Part shown: positions 13,386-26,475 of the stretch, one piece after another
Layout of the letters: the number at the start of each line of letters is the position of its first letter
How positions within the stretch are numbered: the stretch's first letter is position 1
Assembly (NCBI GenBank): GCA_947561585.1
Contig: CANNZV010001182.1
Location: 111,134 to 175,133, forward strand
Origin: Caprella mutica
Lineage: Eukaryota; Arthropoda; Malacostraca; Amphipoda; Caprellidae
Reading direction: 5' to 3'
Length of the DNA stretch: 64,000 nucleotides
Translations under genes and position numbers: made by a program
The notes under the pieces: generated by a model
What the model saw: the letters and a program-made list of their open reading frames with translations, nothing else
Told to the model about the DNA's origin: nothing
Databases searched by the model: none

Positions 13386-13573
13386 AAGCGTGACAGCAAA
13401 CCACAGACAGACGACAGACAGACAAACAAAAATAAGCAAACTATTTATGCGGGTGAGAGGGGGAGGAGGGTGATATGACAAAGTCAATATTTCTCTCAGA
13501 TCTTTTTGATCGATTTGGATTATATAGGAACATAAAAGTTATTATTATGTGGTACCTATATTATTCTAATATT

Positions 13574-13683
13574 ACCCAGGTAGCAAGCATTATTCCTGGG
13601 ATATTGGGAATATCCCAGACAAGATGGATTTATTCCTGGGATATTCCCTTAATAGCCCAGGAATAAATCTTAGCTGCCTGGGT
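13574..13683. mobile_element. 110-bp palindromic MITE-like element
   Basis: The ends acccaggtagcaagcattat and cccaggaataaatcttagct-gcctgggt are inverted copies. The centre holds a second small palindrome, tgggatattgggaatatccca. It is non-coding. Confidence 0.65.
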
Positions 13684-13790
13684 ATGTTGCTGCTATGCTT
13701 TCATTACTATGTTTTTGTTATATTTATATTATTATGTTTCTCATTGTTATTTTTTAGCTAAGGTAAAGTATGAATTCGAGGTAAACAAGA

Positions 13791-13866
13791 TGGAAAGTTA
13801 TGGTGGGGCCATAGATGAATAAAGGGGGCCCTGCATAATCTTCCATTGCCCCACCATAACATCTCT
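13791..13866. mobile_element. Short palindromic copy of the gttatggtggggccatag family
   Basis: aaagttatggtggggccat on the left and ggccccaccataac-style sequence on the right form an inverted repeat of about 75 bp. This motif is also the seed of the tandem array at 52.6-53.1 kb. Confidence 0.6.
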
Positions 13867-15109
13867 ATTGTTACGTTAGGGGTGAAACAGTCCGCCAACA
13901 CTAGCTCGACTGACTCAAACGAAAGCACTTGGGTCAAAGGAAGTACTTCACCTACCTCTGAGTCTGACACACTTTACAATGTTACATTTAATTCACTAAA
14001 TATCAGATAATGCAAATGCAAGGCTCTAACAGTTAACCCTGACAGCTGTAATGAGTTACTTTCATTTAAGAAAAGTTAAAAGGTCACAGGAAGGTCAAAC
14101 CAAACCGCCCGACTGGTTCCAGTGGGATGAAAGCTAAGGTCAAGGTCATTTGAAGGACATGGAGGGCAACCATGAGTAAGGCAGAGAAATTATCACAGGG
14201 TGACTTTCAAAGGTGGTAGTCTGGTGCATTGGGTGTCTTTGCACATATTCCATGCACTTATATACCTATATATGTATATATATTATAACCATTCATGGCC
14301 CTTACAGGTGTACTCGCTACCGGAAAAGAAATGGTAGGAATTGTTAGAGTAATTCTTATTTGAATGAGTTTGCTTCTTAGCTTTCGAGTTATTTCTTACT
14401 AGTTATCCTATTCCAATCGAAATAAAAAATATATAATTATTATTATATACTTTTCCTTTTAAGATCGTAAACGTAGAGCCGTTCGATGACTCGAAATTTA
14501 TCCTATTACCAATATACTGTTATGATATTTAACTAAAAATATAAGATTAATTTATAAAAAATATTTATTTTATAAAATTTTCATCAAAAAATTTTGTACG
14601 CCTATTTATTTTAAAAGTTAAATAAAATTTTTAGTTATATGGTTTACATCGAAAAGTTTACCCATTGGAAATTTATAGTGGGAACAGGGGAGATTATGTT
14701 GGGTAATCATACCATTCTAATCTATAATAATTAATAATAATAAATAATAGAGTATCTGAATTAGTATATCAAAGCAAAATAATAATAAAGATTATATTAA
14801 TTCTCTTAAAATTGGTAATTAATGGAAATTAATTATTTATATTCATAAATTAACCATTCAGAATAACAAGTGAGTAGATAAACAAAACAGTTAATTCTAA
14901 GTAACTAGTAATTAATATACAGTTAAGAAATCACCAGCCAATTATTCAAAACATGTGTATTCTTTTTATCGTTGTTGTTGTTGTTACCTTGTATTGGCTC
15001 CGAGGGAAAATATTACAGTAAAATGTATAGGTGAAATGGAAGAACTTTAGTACCAAATCGATTTATAAAATCTTAAAAGTATACCCATTGGAAGTTAGAA
15101 ACTTATAGG
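13867..15109. other. Gene-free stretch
   Basis: AT-rich sequence. No gene, RNA or clear element seen. Confidence 0.5.
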
Positions 15110-15430
15110 AAATTTAGGAAATTTGCAAAATTTGAAATAGTGAGAATTTGAAATTTTGAATTTTGGGAAATTGGTATTTTAGAGAATTTGAATTTTGGAA
15201 ATTTTGAATTTTAGAGAATTTGAATTTTGGAAATTTTGAATTTTGGAAAATTTGAATTTTGGAGAATTTGAATTTTGGAAATTTTGAATTTTGGAAAATT
15301 TGAATTTTGGAGAATTTGATATCTTGAAATTTGGAAAACATTAAATTTGGAAAACTTTAACCTTGGAGAATTTAAAAACTCGAAATTTGGAAACATTTGA
15401 GAATTTTGCTAAATTGCAAATTTTAAAATG
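15110..15430. repeat. Degenerate AT minisatellite (ggaaattttgaattttgg)
   Basis: Units of about 15-23 bp built from ggagaatttgaattttgg. The two low-complexity F/K/N/S frames on the - strand are by-products of the repeat. Confidence 0.85.
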
Positions 15431-16690
15431 TTGGAAAATTTCGACAATGGTAACTTTGGAATTTGAATAGGTAGGATCATGAAATTGGAAAATTGAAGAT
15501 TTTTACATTTCAGGAATGAAATTTTATTTGGTAAAGTTTCCATCAATTAACATCAATCAACTTTACCTACCTCGAGATAGTTGAAAAGGGTACCTCAAAC
15601 TGATGTTATAGGCAGGAATAATCATATAGCGTTATAAATTTCAATTAAATGATATCATTTGTCAAATAGGATCAGACAAATTTGTACCCTTTTTATCTGG
15701 CGCCAATTGAAAAATTGGAATGTTAACAAAATCTTATACACTTACATGATCACTAAAAAAAAGATTTCAAACTAGTGCGACATAACTATGAACCAATCTC
15801 CAACTAGAACAGTACAACTATACAAAAATTCGATGAGCAAAATTCAAACTAGAGCGATATAAGTATGAAAATCTATGAAAGAACTGACAATTTATTCTTC
15901 TAGCACAAACCTACAATAATATTAGCGAAATGTAATTGGTAGAACAAACACCTATAGGTCACAACCTATATATGTAATGATATACACATGTCGAAACCTC
16001 ATCAAAAACGAGACTTATTGGAAAGAAGATCCCTGAGATATTGATGTCAACGTACCCCCACCAAAAGCAATGGATTTATCTCATAATTATATCAATTGAA
16101 AATGTATCTGTGCTTCATTGCAGTGCATCTACATATTAGAAAATTGGCAGAGGTCGTCAGTATCAGAGGTTATAGGGAGGTTATTGGATGAAAATGAGAG
16201 TGATGGACATTTTGGCAGTTGAGAGATTTCAGGACTAGACATCGAAAAGGGTAATCCTGTTAAGCGTCAATGTGAATCATATGGGTTAGCTAATACGTAA
16301 CAGGGGCCAAAGAATGACGTGGGTAGAGAGACAAATACATACATTAAAATAATAAGGTTATGTGTTGCGCATGAGTTGAACTATATAAATTCTGCAAAGT
16401 ATGCTCCAACTAGTTGCATTCATTATTCCAATACGCGTGGCTAATGAACTAAGTAAGTAGCTGGAAGAGCTTTCCCTGCAGAAGGACAAATAGAGGGCGA
16501 TAAGAACAGTCACTGACTTAATGTCACCAAGAGCTAGGCAAAGCTTTACTTTCTAAAAATCTGCATGAGAGAACCGCCCACTGGTAGGTGTTCTCATTGA
16601 GAAAAGTGGTGAAAGAGGCAGCCTGGCTAGTCGGTAAATGGGTCTAAAAATAAACCTACAACTTGCCTAACATTCAAAAGAGGCCTAAAA
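15431..16690. other. Gene-free stretch
   Basis: No supported gene. The region around 16440-16640 has a less AT-rich patch but carries no open frame or motif I can name. Confidence 0.45.
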
Positions 16691-16945
16691 TAAGACCATT
16701 ATTAAAAAATGCTTAAAAATATGTTTTTTACTTTAAAAAAACTTAAAATATGTTTAACATTTAAAATGTACCTAATATTTAATTTTCTAAATAATCCTAA
16801 AATATGTTTATTATTTAAAATAACCGAAAAATATGTTCAATATTATTACAATATAAGCTTGAGATATGTTTGCTATGTTTTTTTAATAACACTGAAATAT
16901 TGTAAATATTTAAAACCAGCCTACAATATAACTACTATTTAAAAC
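16691..16945. repeat. Degenerate repeat (aaaatatgtttattatttaaa)
   Basis: Diverged tandem copies of an approximately 35-40-bp AT-rich motif ending in aaaatatgttt. The 77-codon open frame across it is low complexity. Confidence 0.6.
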
Positions 16946-19189
16946 GGGTTAAAAACTATGTCTTAATATGTGATCTCCTTAAATTCACATTATTTACTAT
17001 CCTACTTAGTGAAGATACAAACATACAAAAAATATATTTAAAAATAGCAACATTTTACAAACGTACTATCGAATTTATACAGTAGTGTATAGTAGCGTAT
17101 TTTTAGAGTGTTAATGTTCACAGGTGAGTTTATCTCCATCTTATTCATAGATCCATTTATCGAATACATATAAATACTAACGGAAGATTCTGACTATTCA
17201 TTGACTCTGAAGTTTATGGTATAGATACAAGTTTTGACATTGATTCCTCTCTAATAATTAGAACCATGTGTTTCTATGCATGTATAAACGTAGGTATAAA
17301 TATCTATATATTATAAATTATATATATAAACATATTATATGACGCGTTAGGTGGAGAAAGGGTCCAAGCCACATTTTCAGAAACATCTAAAGTTTGTAGA
17401 TAAAATTTCGTAGGTTCTATACATTCGAATAGTTCGACACGATTAAAATTTCGATAATTCTCTTATGAGTTAAAACAATGCTTCCTTCAAACTAACCAAA
17501 AACTAATTAAAATAAAAAAAGAAGTTTTCCATTAAAATGAACTCTTCACAACCTCTGTAATTTATGCACAATTTTTATACTGTTAGAATATGCATTATAG
17601 TCATTATTCAATTGAATTACAATAGAGCACTGACCAGAAGTAGGTAGAGTTTAATATTATAATATTATTAACACAACTAGAATATTAGAAGTATTTTATT
17701 TTTCATTTTATAATATTACTCTGTAACAGGAGCAGATTTCATTCAAATTCAGACATATTTAAAATATAATTTTATAATCTTTAAAGGTCCTCTCCAGGCT
17801 CCGGGGAAAAAATGAGTTTATTACATAATATTATAGAACTAAGGTCTACAATCATTATTCCGCAAACCGCATACAATTCGGTTCAGTATATATTCTATTA
17901 TTTGCTTTTAAAGTTTTTTAATACTCTGTGAGCAACAATCGAGCGAATCTCCAACCTGACGCTGAGAAAGAAGAATGTACACTCTTAATTTGTTTTGATT
18001 TCAAATTTAGATTTATAAACAAGCAATGCGTTTTTGACCTTCTTTTAAGATATTTATTGTTTCTAAAAGTATATAAACGTTTCTATAATAAGTTTTTCCA
18101 AATTTGAACCTTTAAACGAATAATAAATAGATTTATTAAACCAAATACCTAGTTGACAATCAAAACAAATGGTGTACATTCTTCTTCTTCAGACTGAAAA
18201 TTAGAAAGTCGGAATTAAAGTAGGTTTTGTAGAGTTTGGACTATAAAAATCTTTAAAAGCATATAAAATTAAAAATATGCCATCAAACTTTAAGGGGTTT
18301 GCAGTAGTAAAACCTTTAAAGAAAATTTTATATTTCTGAGGCATATTCAAAAATACTCTAAAATATAACAGATAGATATTAAAAATATTAAAAAATTAAT
18401 ATATCTGAGGCATTTAAAAAAAATTACTGTAGTTAAGGCATATCTAAGAAATAATTAACATATCTTCACTTAATTTGGTATAATTACCAGGATTAAAGTC
18501 AATAATCATTATACATAGGTATTCAATTCTATAAAAATTAAATAGTAATTAGTAATTTTAACATATTGTTGTCTCAGTTAATCAATGCCAACAATAAAAA
18601 GACAGATATACAAAAAATATACAAACACAAAGTTTTAGAAGATTTAATTGATAGTGTGGACGACCATGTTTGAAAGTGTGTCAGTGCATGTGTTAAATTT
18701 GAACATTCAAATGTTCATTTATTCAATTATGTCTTTTCGAAATCATGAACTGATTTCAATGTCGTCGTGTTAATCAATGTATTAAAAATGCAGTTTGAAA
18801 AAAGCGAAGTATTTGTTTGATTTTAGACTCGTGTATTGGTATATTTGGCACACAGTTTGCCACACTATGAAACATGGTCACAGACGTGGCAGGTATGCTT
18901 GCACTGGAGACAATTAAATATTATGATAAAGAAAGTGGGAATTCTTATGCGTGATATCAATTAATGACATCATAGATTAGATTAGTTATTATTGAAGATG
19001 TTTTTTTTATCAATGTGATGTCATCTTTCACTCATTGGACTAAATTAGGCGATCAATTGAAAGTTTTTGGAACTTTATTCTCGATCTATGTTAGTTTACC
19101 TATTTTAGTTTACTTGAGCAGTTAAGCCTCTTGAAAATCCCCCGTCTGGAATGCTACAAATTACTAGGAAAAGTATAGATTAAAAATGT
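16946..19189. other. Gene-free AT-rich stretch with one inverted repeat
   Basis: Positions about 17967-18195 form an imperfect inverted repeat: agaaagaagaatgtacac on the left and gtgtacattcttcttcttca on the right. Nothing else is supported. Confidence 0.5.
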
Positions 19190-19560
19190 TGGCCGGAAAT
19201 ATCGGTCTAGGAAATTTCGGGGGTTGGCACGTCTCCTGATACAACTAACTAATAATTTTTATTTTATACCTCAGACCGAAAGTTCCGAGACCGAATTTTC
19301 CTCTGAAATGTCATGTTAAATGTGTCACAACATGTCAAAATTACTAATGTTACGTATCATTTTACAACGGTTAATGATGATATTCGCTTTTAATAAATAC
19401 ACTAAACATTTCATAAGTTCAACTTTTCATATTATTGTTCTAATTAATAACACCATTATGAACTGAAACCGAGTTTTCCGAGCCCGAATTTTCCAAAATA
19501 AATTTTTCTCAGTCCAAATTTTCCTAGAACCACTAAAAAACTACACATGCCCTGGAAAAA
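19190..19560 (-). mobile_element. Dispersed repeat, copy 2 (inverted relative to 10803-11290)
   Basis: Reverse-complement match to the 10.8-11.3 kb copy over the segment containing catgtcaaaattactaatgt, cattttacaacggttaatga and tttcctagaaccact. It is diverged and non-coding. Confidence 0.6.
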
Positions 19561-20310
19561 TTCCATGTGTATTTAATGTGGCACCCGATCATTTGATAAT
19601 GAATATTGAATTATTCGAAAGCTCTAGAAAAATAAAAGGTTGGAAACTTTTTTTGTCGTCTCACTCGCTCTGAATTTCATAAATTTACTAAAATTTCCAA
19701 GAAGGAAGCCAATTACTAAAATGTACAGTATATATTTGGAAATGAATACCGTATGTATTGCACGTGGTTTTACATGGAAATATGGTAAATTACGTATGTT
19801 GTAAGTATGGTATTTGATATGTTACTATGAATGTGATAAATTACATATGGTAAACACCTGTTATAAATATGGTAATTGACATGGGGATTGATATCATCAA
19901 TTAAACAAGAAACATTTATGGAAACTCTATATTTGATATGTTTTTTATATGGTTTTGAAATGGAAAAACCTCATGTTCGATTATGTGTTTTTATAATATT
20001 GATATTGATTCAATGTGGATAACACATATTTATATTGTATTGCCACATTAAAACCATTAAACCATATGGCAACTTGTATATGAAATATTGATTTGTTTGT
20101 AGGGCGATACTAAAACGATTTTAATTCTAATTTGTAAAATAAAGAATGCAGTGAATGGTTTAAATACAATATTCAATAATTTTGTCTTATTGAGTCAACT
20201 CGATTTATAGCATTCAGTTTGATTATTATGACAAAATTCTAATTATATATTAGGATTAATCTATAATAATATATTTACTATATAACCTGAGTACCTAATA
20301 CACTCTTATA
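19561..20310. other. Gene-free AT-rich stretch
   Basis: Contains loosely repeated atggtaaattacgtatg-like and atatggt motifs. No gene. Confidence 0.5.
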
Positions 20311-21301
20311 CAGTGTGTTTTTTTCTTTTGCACGACTTTGAGCCTCCAATAGGAATATTTAAAATGAGAATTTAAAGGAAACAAATATATTTTCTTGAAG
20401 ATAAGGCTTGGTACTTACATTTTATGTAATACAAACTTATTTGAAACTTATTCAAAATACTTCTAAAGGCTATCTACAGAAGGTGTTGGAAATGGCCACC
20501 GGAATCCTGTGGTCCAAAGTCTTGCGCGCTTCAAGACGCTCTTCGAGTAATTCGTCGCCTTCTCAATTGTTACTGCGTTATAATTTGCACCAAACAGCTT
20601 CACACACTAAATTCTATCATATCATGAATGGATTGAAGTCTTTCCGAATAAAAAATATTTTGTGTTGCATCCCAGAAATGGAAATCAAGAGGATTGAGTT
20701 CTTTCAGAGTGCTGGCTAGAAGATTTCAGTGTCTCTTCTGGTAACTCGTCTTTGAATTTTTTTCTACAAGAACCGCTTAACCACTCTTATCCAATGAGAT
20801 TGAGCGCCCTCTTGCATCCACCAGAGTCTGCGTCATGTTGCAGTGGCTCAAAAAAGTTCACCACACTTTGTTTTTCAGCAAAGCCATGTTATAGGAACCA
20901 TTAACAGAGTCACAAGGGCCGTCGTCATCGATGAATGCTTGGACAATAGAATTTTCCGTCCACAATCGCAACAAATATCATTACTTTTTGTCATTTCTAT
21001 AGTTTCATTCGACAATATCATGTGGATTCAACTCTGCAAATTATGACGCAGCAATAATTAAGAGAGTGACAAAGAGCGTCTTGAAGCGCGCAAGACTTTG
21101 CCTATAGGATTCTGGCGACCATTTTCTACACATTTTGTAGATAGCCTTTAGAAGTGTTTTCAATGAGTTTCAAATAAGTTTGTAATACATGAAATGTAAG
21201 TACCAAGACTTATCTTCAAGAAAATATATTTGTTTCTTCTAAATTCTTCTTCCAAATATTCCTAGAGGGCTCAAAGTCTTGCAAAAAGAAAAAAAACACT
21301 G
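20311..21301. mobile_element. Non-autonomous DNA transposon with two inverted transposase tails
   Basis: The element starts CAGTGTGTTTTTTTCTTTTG and ends with its inverse, CAAAAAGAAAAAAAACACTG, with TA on each side (20309-20310 and 21302-21303). This is typical of Tc1/mariner-type insertion. The arms are inverted repeats of roughly 230-290 bp. Read outwards, both arms contain the same coding-like string (ERLEARKTL, followed in the left arm by a stop). It looks like a transposase 3' end present once in each orientation. The middle holds no intact gene. Confidence 0.7.
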
Positions 21302-21596
21302 TATGTTATATGTGGAATAATAAATTCTATAGAACAAATTGAGTGAAGGAGAAATTGTACTTGCAGATATATTAATGATGTATATGTATGCATTATTATT
21401 GCGTAATTGTTTATGTATATCATTCTTACAACTGTAGTGAGTGGAAGTGATTGCCATCAAATTTAAATAATAAAATTAACTTTGTAAGAATATTTAAAAG
21501 TTTTATTGTATAATTTTAATAAATTTAATTGTAATATGCTTCTCTATGAACTATAATTAAGATGTTTGTTATCTTTTCAAATTGTAAGTTCTTAAT

Positions 21597-21724
21597 TTTT
21601 GGTCAGTTCCAAATAAGGAAAAACGATATACAAATAATTATTTCACTCAACCAATCCTAGTGAAATAATAATTATTATATCGTTTTTTCTTATACGTCCA
21701 AAAATGTTGAACTGACCGATAATG
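21597..21724. mobile_element. Hairpin MITE, diverged member of the ttatcggtcag family
   Basis: Inverted arms: ttggtcagttccaaataagg on the left, gttgaactgaccgataatg on the right. aaacgatata and tatcgttttttctta flank the loop. Confidence 0.6.
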
Positions 21725-21813
21725 ATCTTATACATCTGGATAATGTATAAGTATAGTAAAAATAATACTTCTGAATACCTTTAATTTAATTCAGCAAAAA
21801 ATATCACATTATA

Positions 21814-22913
21814 CAGGGTGACCCACAGAAAAGTTAACCCAAATTTAAATTCGTATATTTCAACAACTATTGTTGGTACAGTTTTGTTTCGAGTATCATT
21901 TTGCTAATTGATCCTTTTTCCATTCACAGTTAAATTTTCATAAGGTTTTATTCATTTTTGTGAATATAATGATTATTTTATTGTTGGGTGGTGAAAGTGG
22001 CCTTGCGCAAATGATCATAAAACGGACAATGAAGTAAGTTCGAACACTAAAAATATCCATTACAAAACAACCCTATAAATAAAACAGATTTATTTCCAGG
22101 TTTTAAGAGTATTCATATAACTGTTCCTTTTATAAAATATTGACAATATGGAGAAATGTGATTAAGTACAAAAAGGAAGGCACAAGTTTTAATTTTAACA
22201 AGGGTCGTTCAGACCGCAAGAGGAGATCGAGTCAATATCAATTTTGTTTAGCAAATCCGTTTAAAAATTATAAATGTTTCTGTTAGGAGAAATATCTCGA
22301 AATTTTCTCCGTTTCTCCTAGTGGATTCTGCAGCAACCATCCAACATTGTCAATAGAATCGTTTGAACTGACGAGAAGTACTTTTGTCACAATCAAAAAC
22401 CACATCGAAAATCCGATAGAGTGTTGACAAAGGAAATCCTCGAAATATCTGCAAAAACTAATGATAGGTATGATGTTAGTGTAATGAGCTTCCTTGCCAT
22501 TGTTAACAGAATGGTTCTAATCATTCATAAATTCCTTTACGATGATGGCAACTTGTCATCGGTTAATGGTGTTTCATACCTCAGATTCTCCAGGACACTA
22601 TTTGACCCATGCTGCCCCATATCTGCGACTCGTTTTCCCCATTTGTGGATGCAAGACGACGCTCCATCACTTGCAAATACAGTTCTAGAATTTTCCAATG
22701 AAAAGTTTAGAAGTCGAGCTTTTCGAGCAGAAGAACGGAAAACTCCCGGCCAGCACACAGTCCAGATTTCAATCCATCGGACTTTCACTTCTGGGCTTCT
22801 GCACAAACTCGAGTTTATATGGAAAATCTGATTTCATGGAGTCTCTTATACAATGTGTTCAAAGCTCTCCTATAACCAGGAGACTTTCAAGAAAGTTTGC
22901 AGGAATGTTTCTG
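21814..22913 (+). pseudogene. Decayed DDE/DDD-type transposase (mariner-like superfamily)
   Basis: The region opens with tatacagggtgacccacag, resembling a transposon terminus. The longest frame, 22421-22831 (136 codons), contains PHLWMQDDAP followed by an ANTVLEF segment, the second catalytic-Asp block of many mariner/Tc1-like transposases. The downstream SPDFNPSDFHFW block lies in a different frame from about 22740, so at least one frameshift separates them. No intact start and no full-length frame remain. Function is presumed lost. Confidence 0.65.
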
Positions 22914-23315
22914 GATAATGACCAATTATTGTCACACAAAATTTCAGGCAATTTGGTAGAATACTTTTTTAGTTACATATGACCTTGACCTTGAATTGAC
23001 CGCCTCCAAAATCTAATCATGTGGTTTCTGAATATTGATTGACCATTCGTCCCTTTAAATTTCATGCAATTTGGTTCAATACTTTTTGAGTTACAAATGA
23101 CCTTGACCCCAATCTCCCAAAAAATTTTATCAAAGGGCTTCTGGACATTGACCAATCGTCCCACCAAATTTCAGGCAATTTGGTTCAATACTTTTTGAGT
23201 TACAAATGACCTTGACCCCAATCTCCCAAAAAATTTTATCAAAGGGCTTCTGGACATTGACCAATCGTCCCACCAAATTTCTGGCAATTTTCAATACTTT
23301 TTGAGTTAAAAACAA
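22914..23315. repeat. 109-bp tandem repeat, about 3.5-4 copies
   Basis: Units share ttcaatactttttgagtta and atgaccttgaccccaatctc. The last two copies are nearly identical at 109-bp spacing (ccttgacccc at 23101 and 23210). The first two are diverged. It directly follows the transposase remnant. Confidence 0.85.
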
Positions 23316-24299
23316 GATGATAAATAAATTTCAATCAAAATATGACCTTCCACAATTTTTGCGAATGCAATAAATAAACTCACGTTTATTAAGTCCATAT
23401 TACTTAATAAATTCTATTTCATGACGTAGAGGTACTTTGGTAATTATTAGGAAGGTATCTATTCATCAGCCATATAAATAGGCAAAGAAATGATCTTTGC
23501 TGAGACACAAATAGATGCTATCTACAGTCATTGACAATGTCGTATCTTACGTCACGGTATAGATTCATTCATCATATCACCTATGATATGCATTGAAAGT
23601 AGCTATTAAATTATTAATATGTATTAGAAAATAAAGAACAATGAGCATATCTATACCAATTATCGACTAATAATATCTTGGTGGTAAAACTTGGTGAGTT
23701 TAAATTATACGTTCAGCGCTATAGATAATTCTGTCATAGAAAAGACGAAACTCCCAAATTTCAGGTTTTTAATGAAATTGCAGAGACGAAATTTAGAGCA
23801 CTTTGAAATTTGTTAGATTTTCTAATCATCAACTTAGAACCTAATATCTGTATTGGAAGATTGAGTAAGACTGAGCATATCAAATGAAGATCACAAGCGT
23901 TTCAAAAACGTGGGCACAGAATATGCAATCAAGTATAATAGAATTTATCTTTTAGCTTTAATAAATACCTATCTATGATTTAGACAGAATCTAATTGACT
24001 AAATTATAGAGAATATACATATTAAATACTGCTACCATTTTCAGTGCATAAAGTCTTATTTTAGGAAATTAAAACAAAAGCATGAGCTTCTTCTAAATTT
24101 TCACTTCATAAATTATTTGTAGTTAATTTGAACTTATTAAATTTTTGCCAACAAGTTGATTATTTATTTGTATATTGATATATGAGGTAATTTTGGATAT
24201 TTTACAGAACTCGAAATCTTGGATATATTTTAATTCTTTTTCTCTTCATGAATGCGTAAATTTTCCAAAGAATAATATTTATCTGTAACATTTTCTCTA
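23316..24299. other. Gene-free AT-rich stretch
   Basis: Nothing recognised. Confidence 0.5.
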
Positions 24300-24581
24300 A
24301 AGGGTAGGTTTAGTAGGTACACATGTAGCTTTTTTTCAAGTCTTTCCTCCAGACTTTTTGCTAAGCTCCTCCTACTTTTTCCACAAGAATATAAGAAAAA
24401 TGATAAAATTATTATTTATTTCAGTTGGTATCCATGATACCTGCAGGTATAATGGATACCGACTAAGATAAATAATAGCTAATTATATCGTTTTTTCTTA
24501 TATTCTCGTGAAAAAAGTAGGAGGAGCTTAGAAAAAGTCTGGTGGAAAGACTTGAAAAAACCTACATGTGTACGGCCCTTA
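24300..24581. mobile_element. Palindromic MITE with GGTATCC core, copy 1
   Basis: Inverted arms carry aagtctttcctccagacttt and its reverse, plus agctcctcctactttttcca and its reverse. The centre is GGTATCCATGATACC-TGCA followed by the inverted copy with one change. The second copy is at 39789-40046. Confidence 0.8.
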
Positions 24582-25970
24582 AAGATACTGTAATCACTTG
24601 TATCAAGATGAAGAGGTTCATGTGATACGTTGATTTACTCAATATATTCTTGGGTGCCAGATTTGCTTGACTCTTTTTCGATTTTTCTTCTGGCAACAAT
24701 AATTGTTTCGATTAGCATATGCATATCTCCAATTTTTTAGATAGTAATAAATGCGTAGCTTGTGTCAGATGCCCAAGGCCAACTATGGTTAATCCACCAT
24801 AGAGTTATTCTAGATCACAAAGATGGTTAGTTTACCAACCAATTTAAACTGCATTAATTCCTGGTAAATCAAAACTAGTTGCCTAGTACCTATCAAGTTA
24901 ACATAAAAGCACTAGATACCAGAACTATATTCTTACTGGTGACAGATCATCAACAGAAATCTGTAACATTGGATAAGTGAGATAGTTTCCCACTCGTTTG
25001 ATTCAGTTAGAGGAATTCCTAAATCATGATTTGTTGTTTTGTAAACAACCAAATGTTCACAGTTCATCAATTGATAAATGATACAATTGACTTTGAAAAT
25101 GCAATGACTAAACCACGTGGAAGTGGTACATACTAGCATAACCTTGGAGCTAAGAATAACTTTTTTTTACACAAACTATGTATTTATTCGTCTGATGCTA
25201 GTTAGTGTCCGTTATTTGGCTACTGTTGCCATTGTAAAATAGCATCCCTTATTCCTAACTTGGAGTAAATATAGCCATAGAATTTTCGATGGGTGGATAA
25301 GAAAGATGGATGTCACTGAATATCATAGGTATTCTTCCTTATTTTGTAGGTAGAACAGTTTGCAACATTTTATCATGGAGCTAGAGGTTTGAATTGAACT
25401 TTTTATTATTTTAACATACAAAAGGATACTTTATTCGTACTGTTTCTTTAAAAAGTATTTTAATATGTGAGAGATAGGTAATAAAACTTTTGATAAACAA
25501 TAAAGTATACGGTCACAATCTTACTAAAGTACTTACCATATAATAGTTACGTTTGTTTAAAATAGGGTGTTGTGAGTAAATTGCAGCAGGTAAAGTTTGT
25601 TTGGAACATACCTAGGTACACATCCCATTGCTTACTTTTTCTAATTTATTTCAATGAAACACGAAAATTTGATGATAAATCATTTGTTATTTTTAATGCT
25701 ATATATTTCCATAAACATTTTTTACGAAAATATGCAACAATATTGCAATAAGGCGTTTACAATGAACTTTAAATTGTAAATAATACATATAATATAATCT
25801 TCATTTATGCGTATTTTTTCCATATTAAGTAACTAGATAATGTATTTTTATTCAATTGCAAGTAAGGATTAAATAAAAAGTTATTTTGGTTATACGAACT
25901 TTACTGAGTTTATAGAAAAATAGAAACAAGTAACAAGCGTTAGTTAATGCTGAAAAGATGAGTAATGTGT
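24582..25970. other. Gene-free AT-rich stretch
   Basis: A 68-codon frame on the - strand at 24933-25139 has no recognisable domain. No element seen. Confidence 0.5.
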
Positions 25971-26154
25971 AAGTTATGAATTATCGGTCACTTTCACATC
26001 TTCGGTCTTAAGAGAAAAAACTATATAATTACTAAAAACTAATTCTAATTTTAATTTTTACCAATAAAAAATAAATTATCAAATAATATTTTTATGTAGT
26101 TTTTCCTGATATGACCGAAGATGTGGAACTGACCGATAATTCGTAGCTTACCCT
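25971..26154. mobile_element. Hairpin MITE of the ttatcggtcag family
   Basis: The arms taagttatgaattatcggtc and gaccgataattcgtagctta are inverted copies ending near taccct, with an AT-rich loop. Confidence 0.8.
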
Positions 26155-26283
26155 ACATATATACACAATATATATATGGGGCTATTAGAAATTGAAGACT
26201 AAAATTATTTAGTGCATTTTGTCTTTTTGGTTTTTAGAGCAAAAAACTAAATAGTGTAATGAATAATAGAATGGTATAGAGCT

Positions 26284-26475
26284 AGGGTAAGTTCCGTATT
26301 ATCGGTCAGTACTACATCTTCGAACATATAAGAAAAAACATTATAAAAATTGTTATTATTACACAGTGCTATCTAATACTTTTACTCTAATACTGTGTGA
26401 TAATAACAATTTTTGTATTGTTATTTCTTATATGACCGAAGATGTAGTACTGACCGATAATTCGGAACTTACCCT
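26284..26475. mobile_element. Hairpin MITE of the ttatcggtcag family
   Basis: Ends are gggtaagttccgtattatcg and cgataattcggaacttaccc. Long inverted arms include attgttattattacacagtg. It lies only about 130 bp from the previous copy. Confidence 0.9.

Noticed and set aside
12420..13478. Phe-rich + frames and Lys/Asn-rich - frames
   Set aside because: Low-complexity translation of a T/C-rich degenerate minisatellite. No conserved domain.
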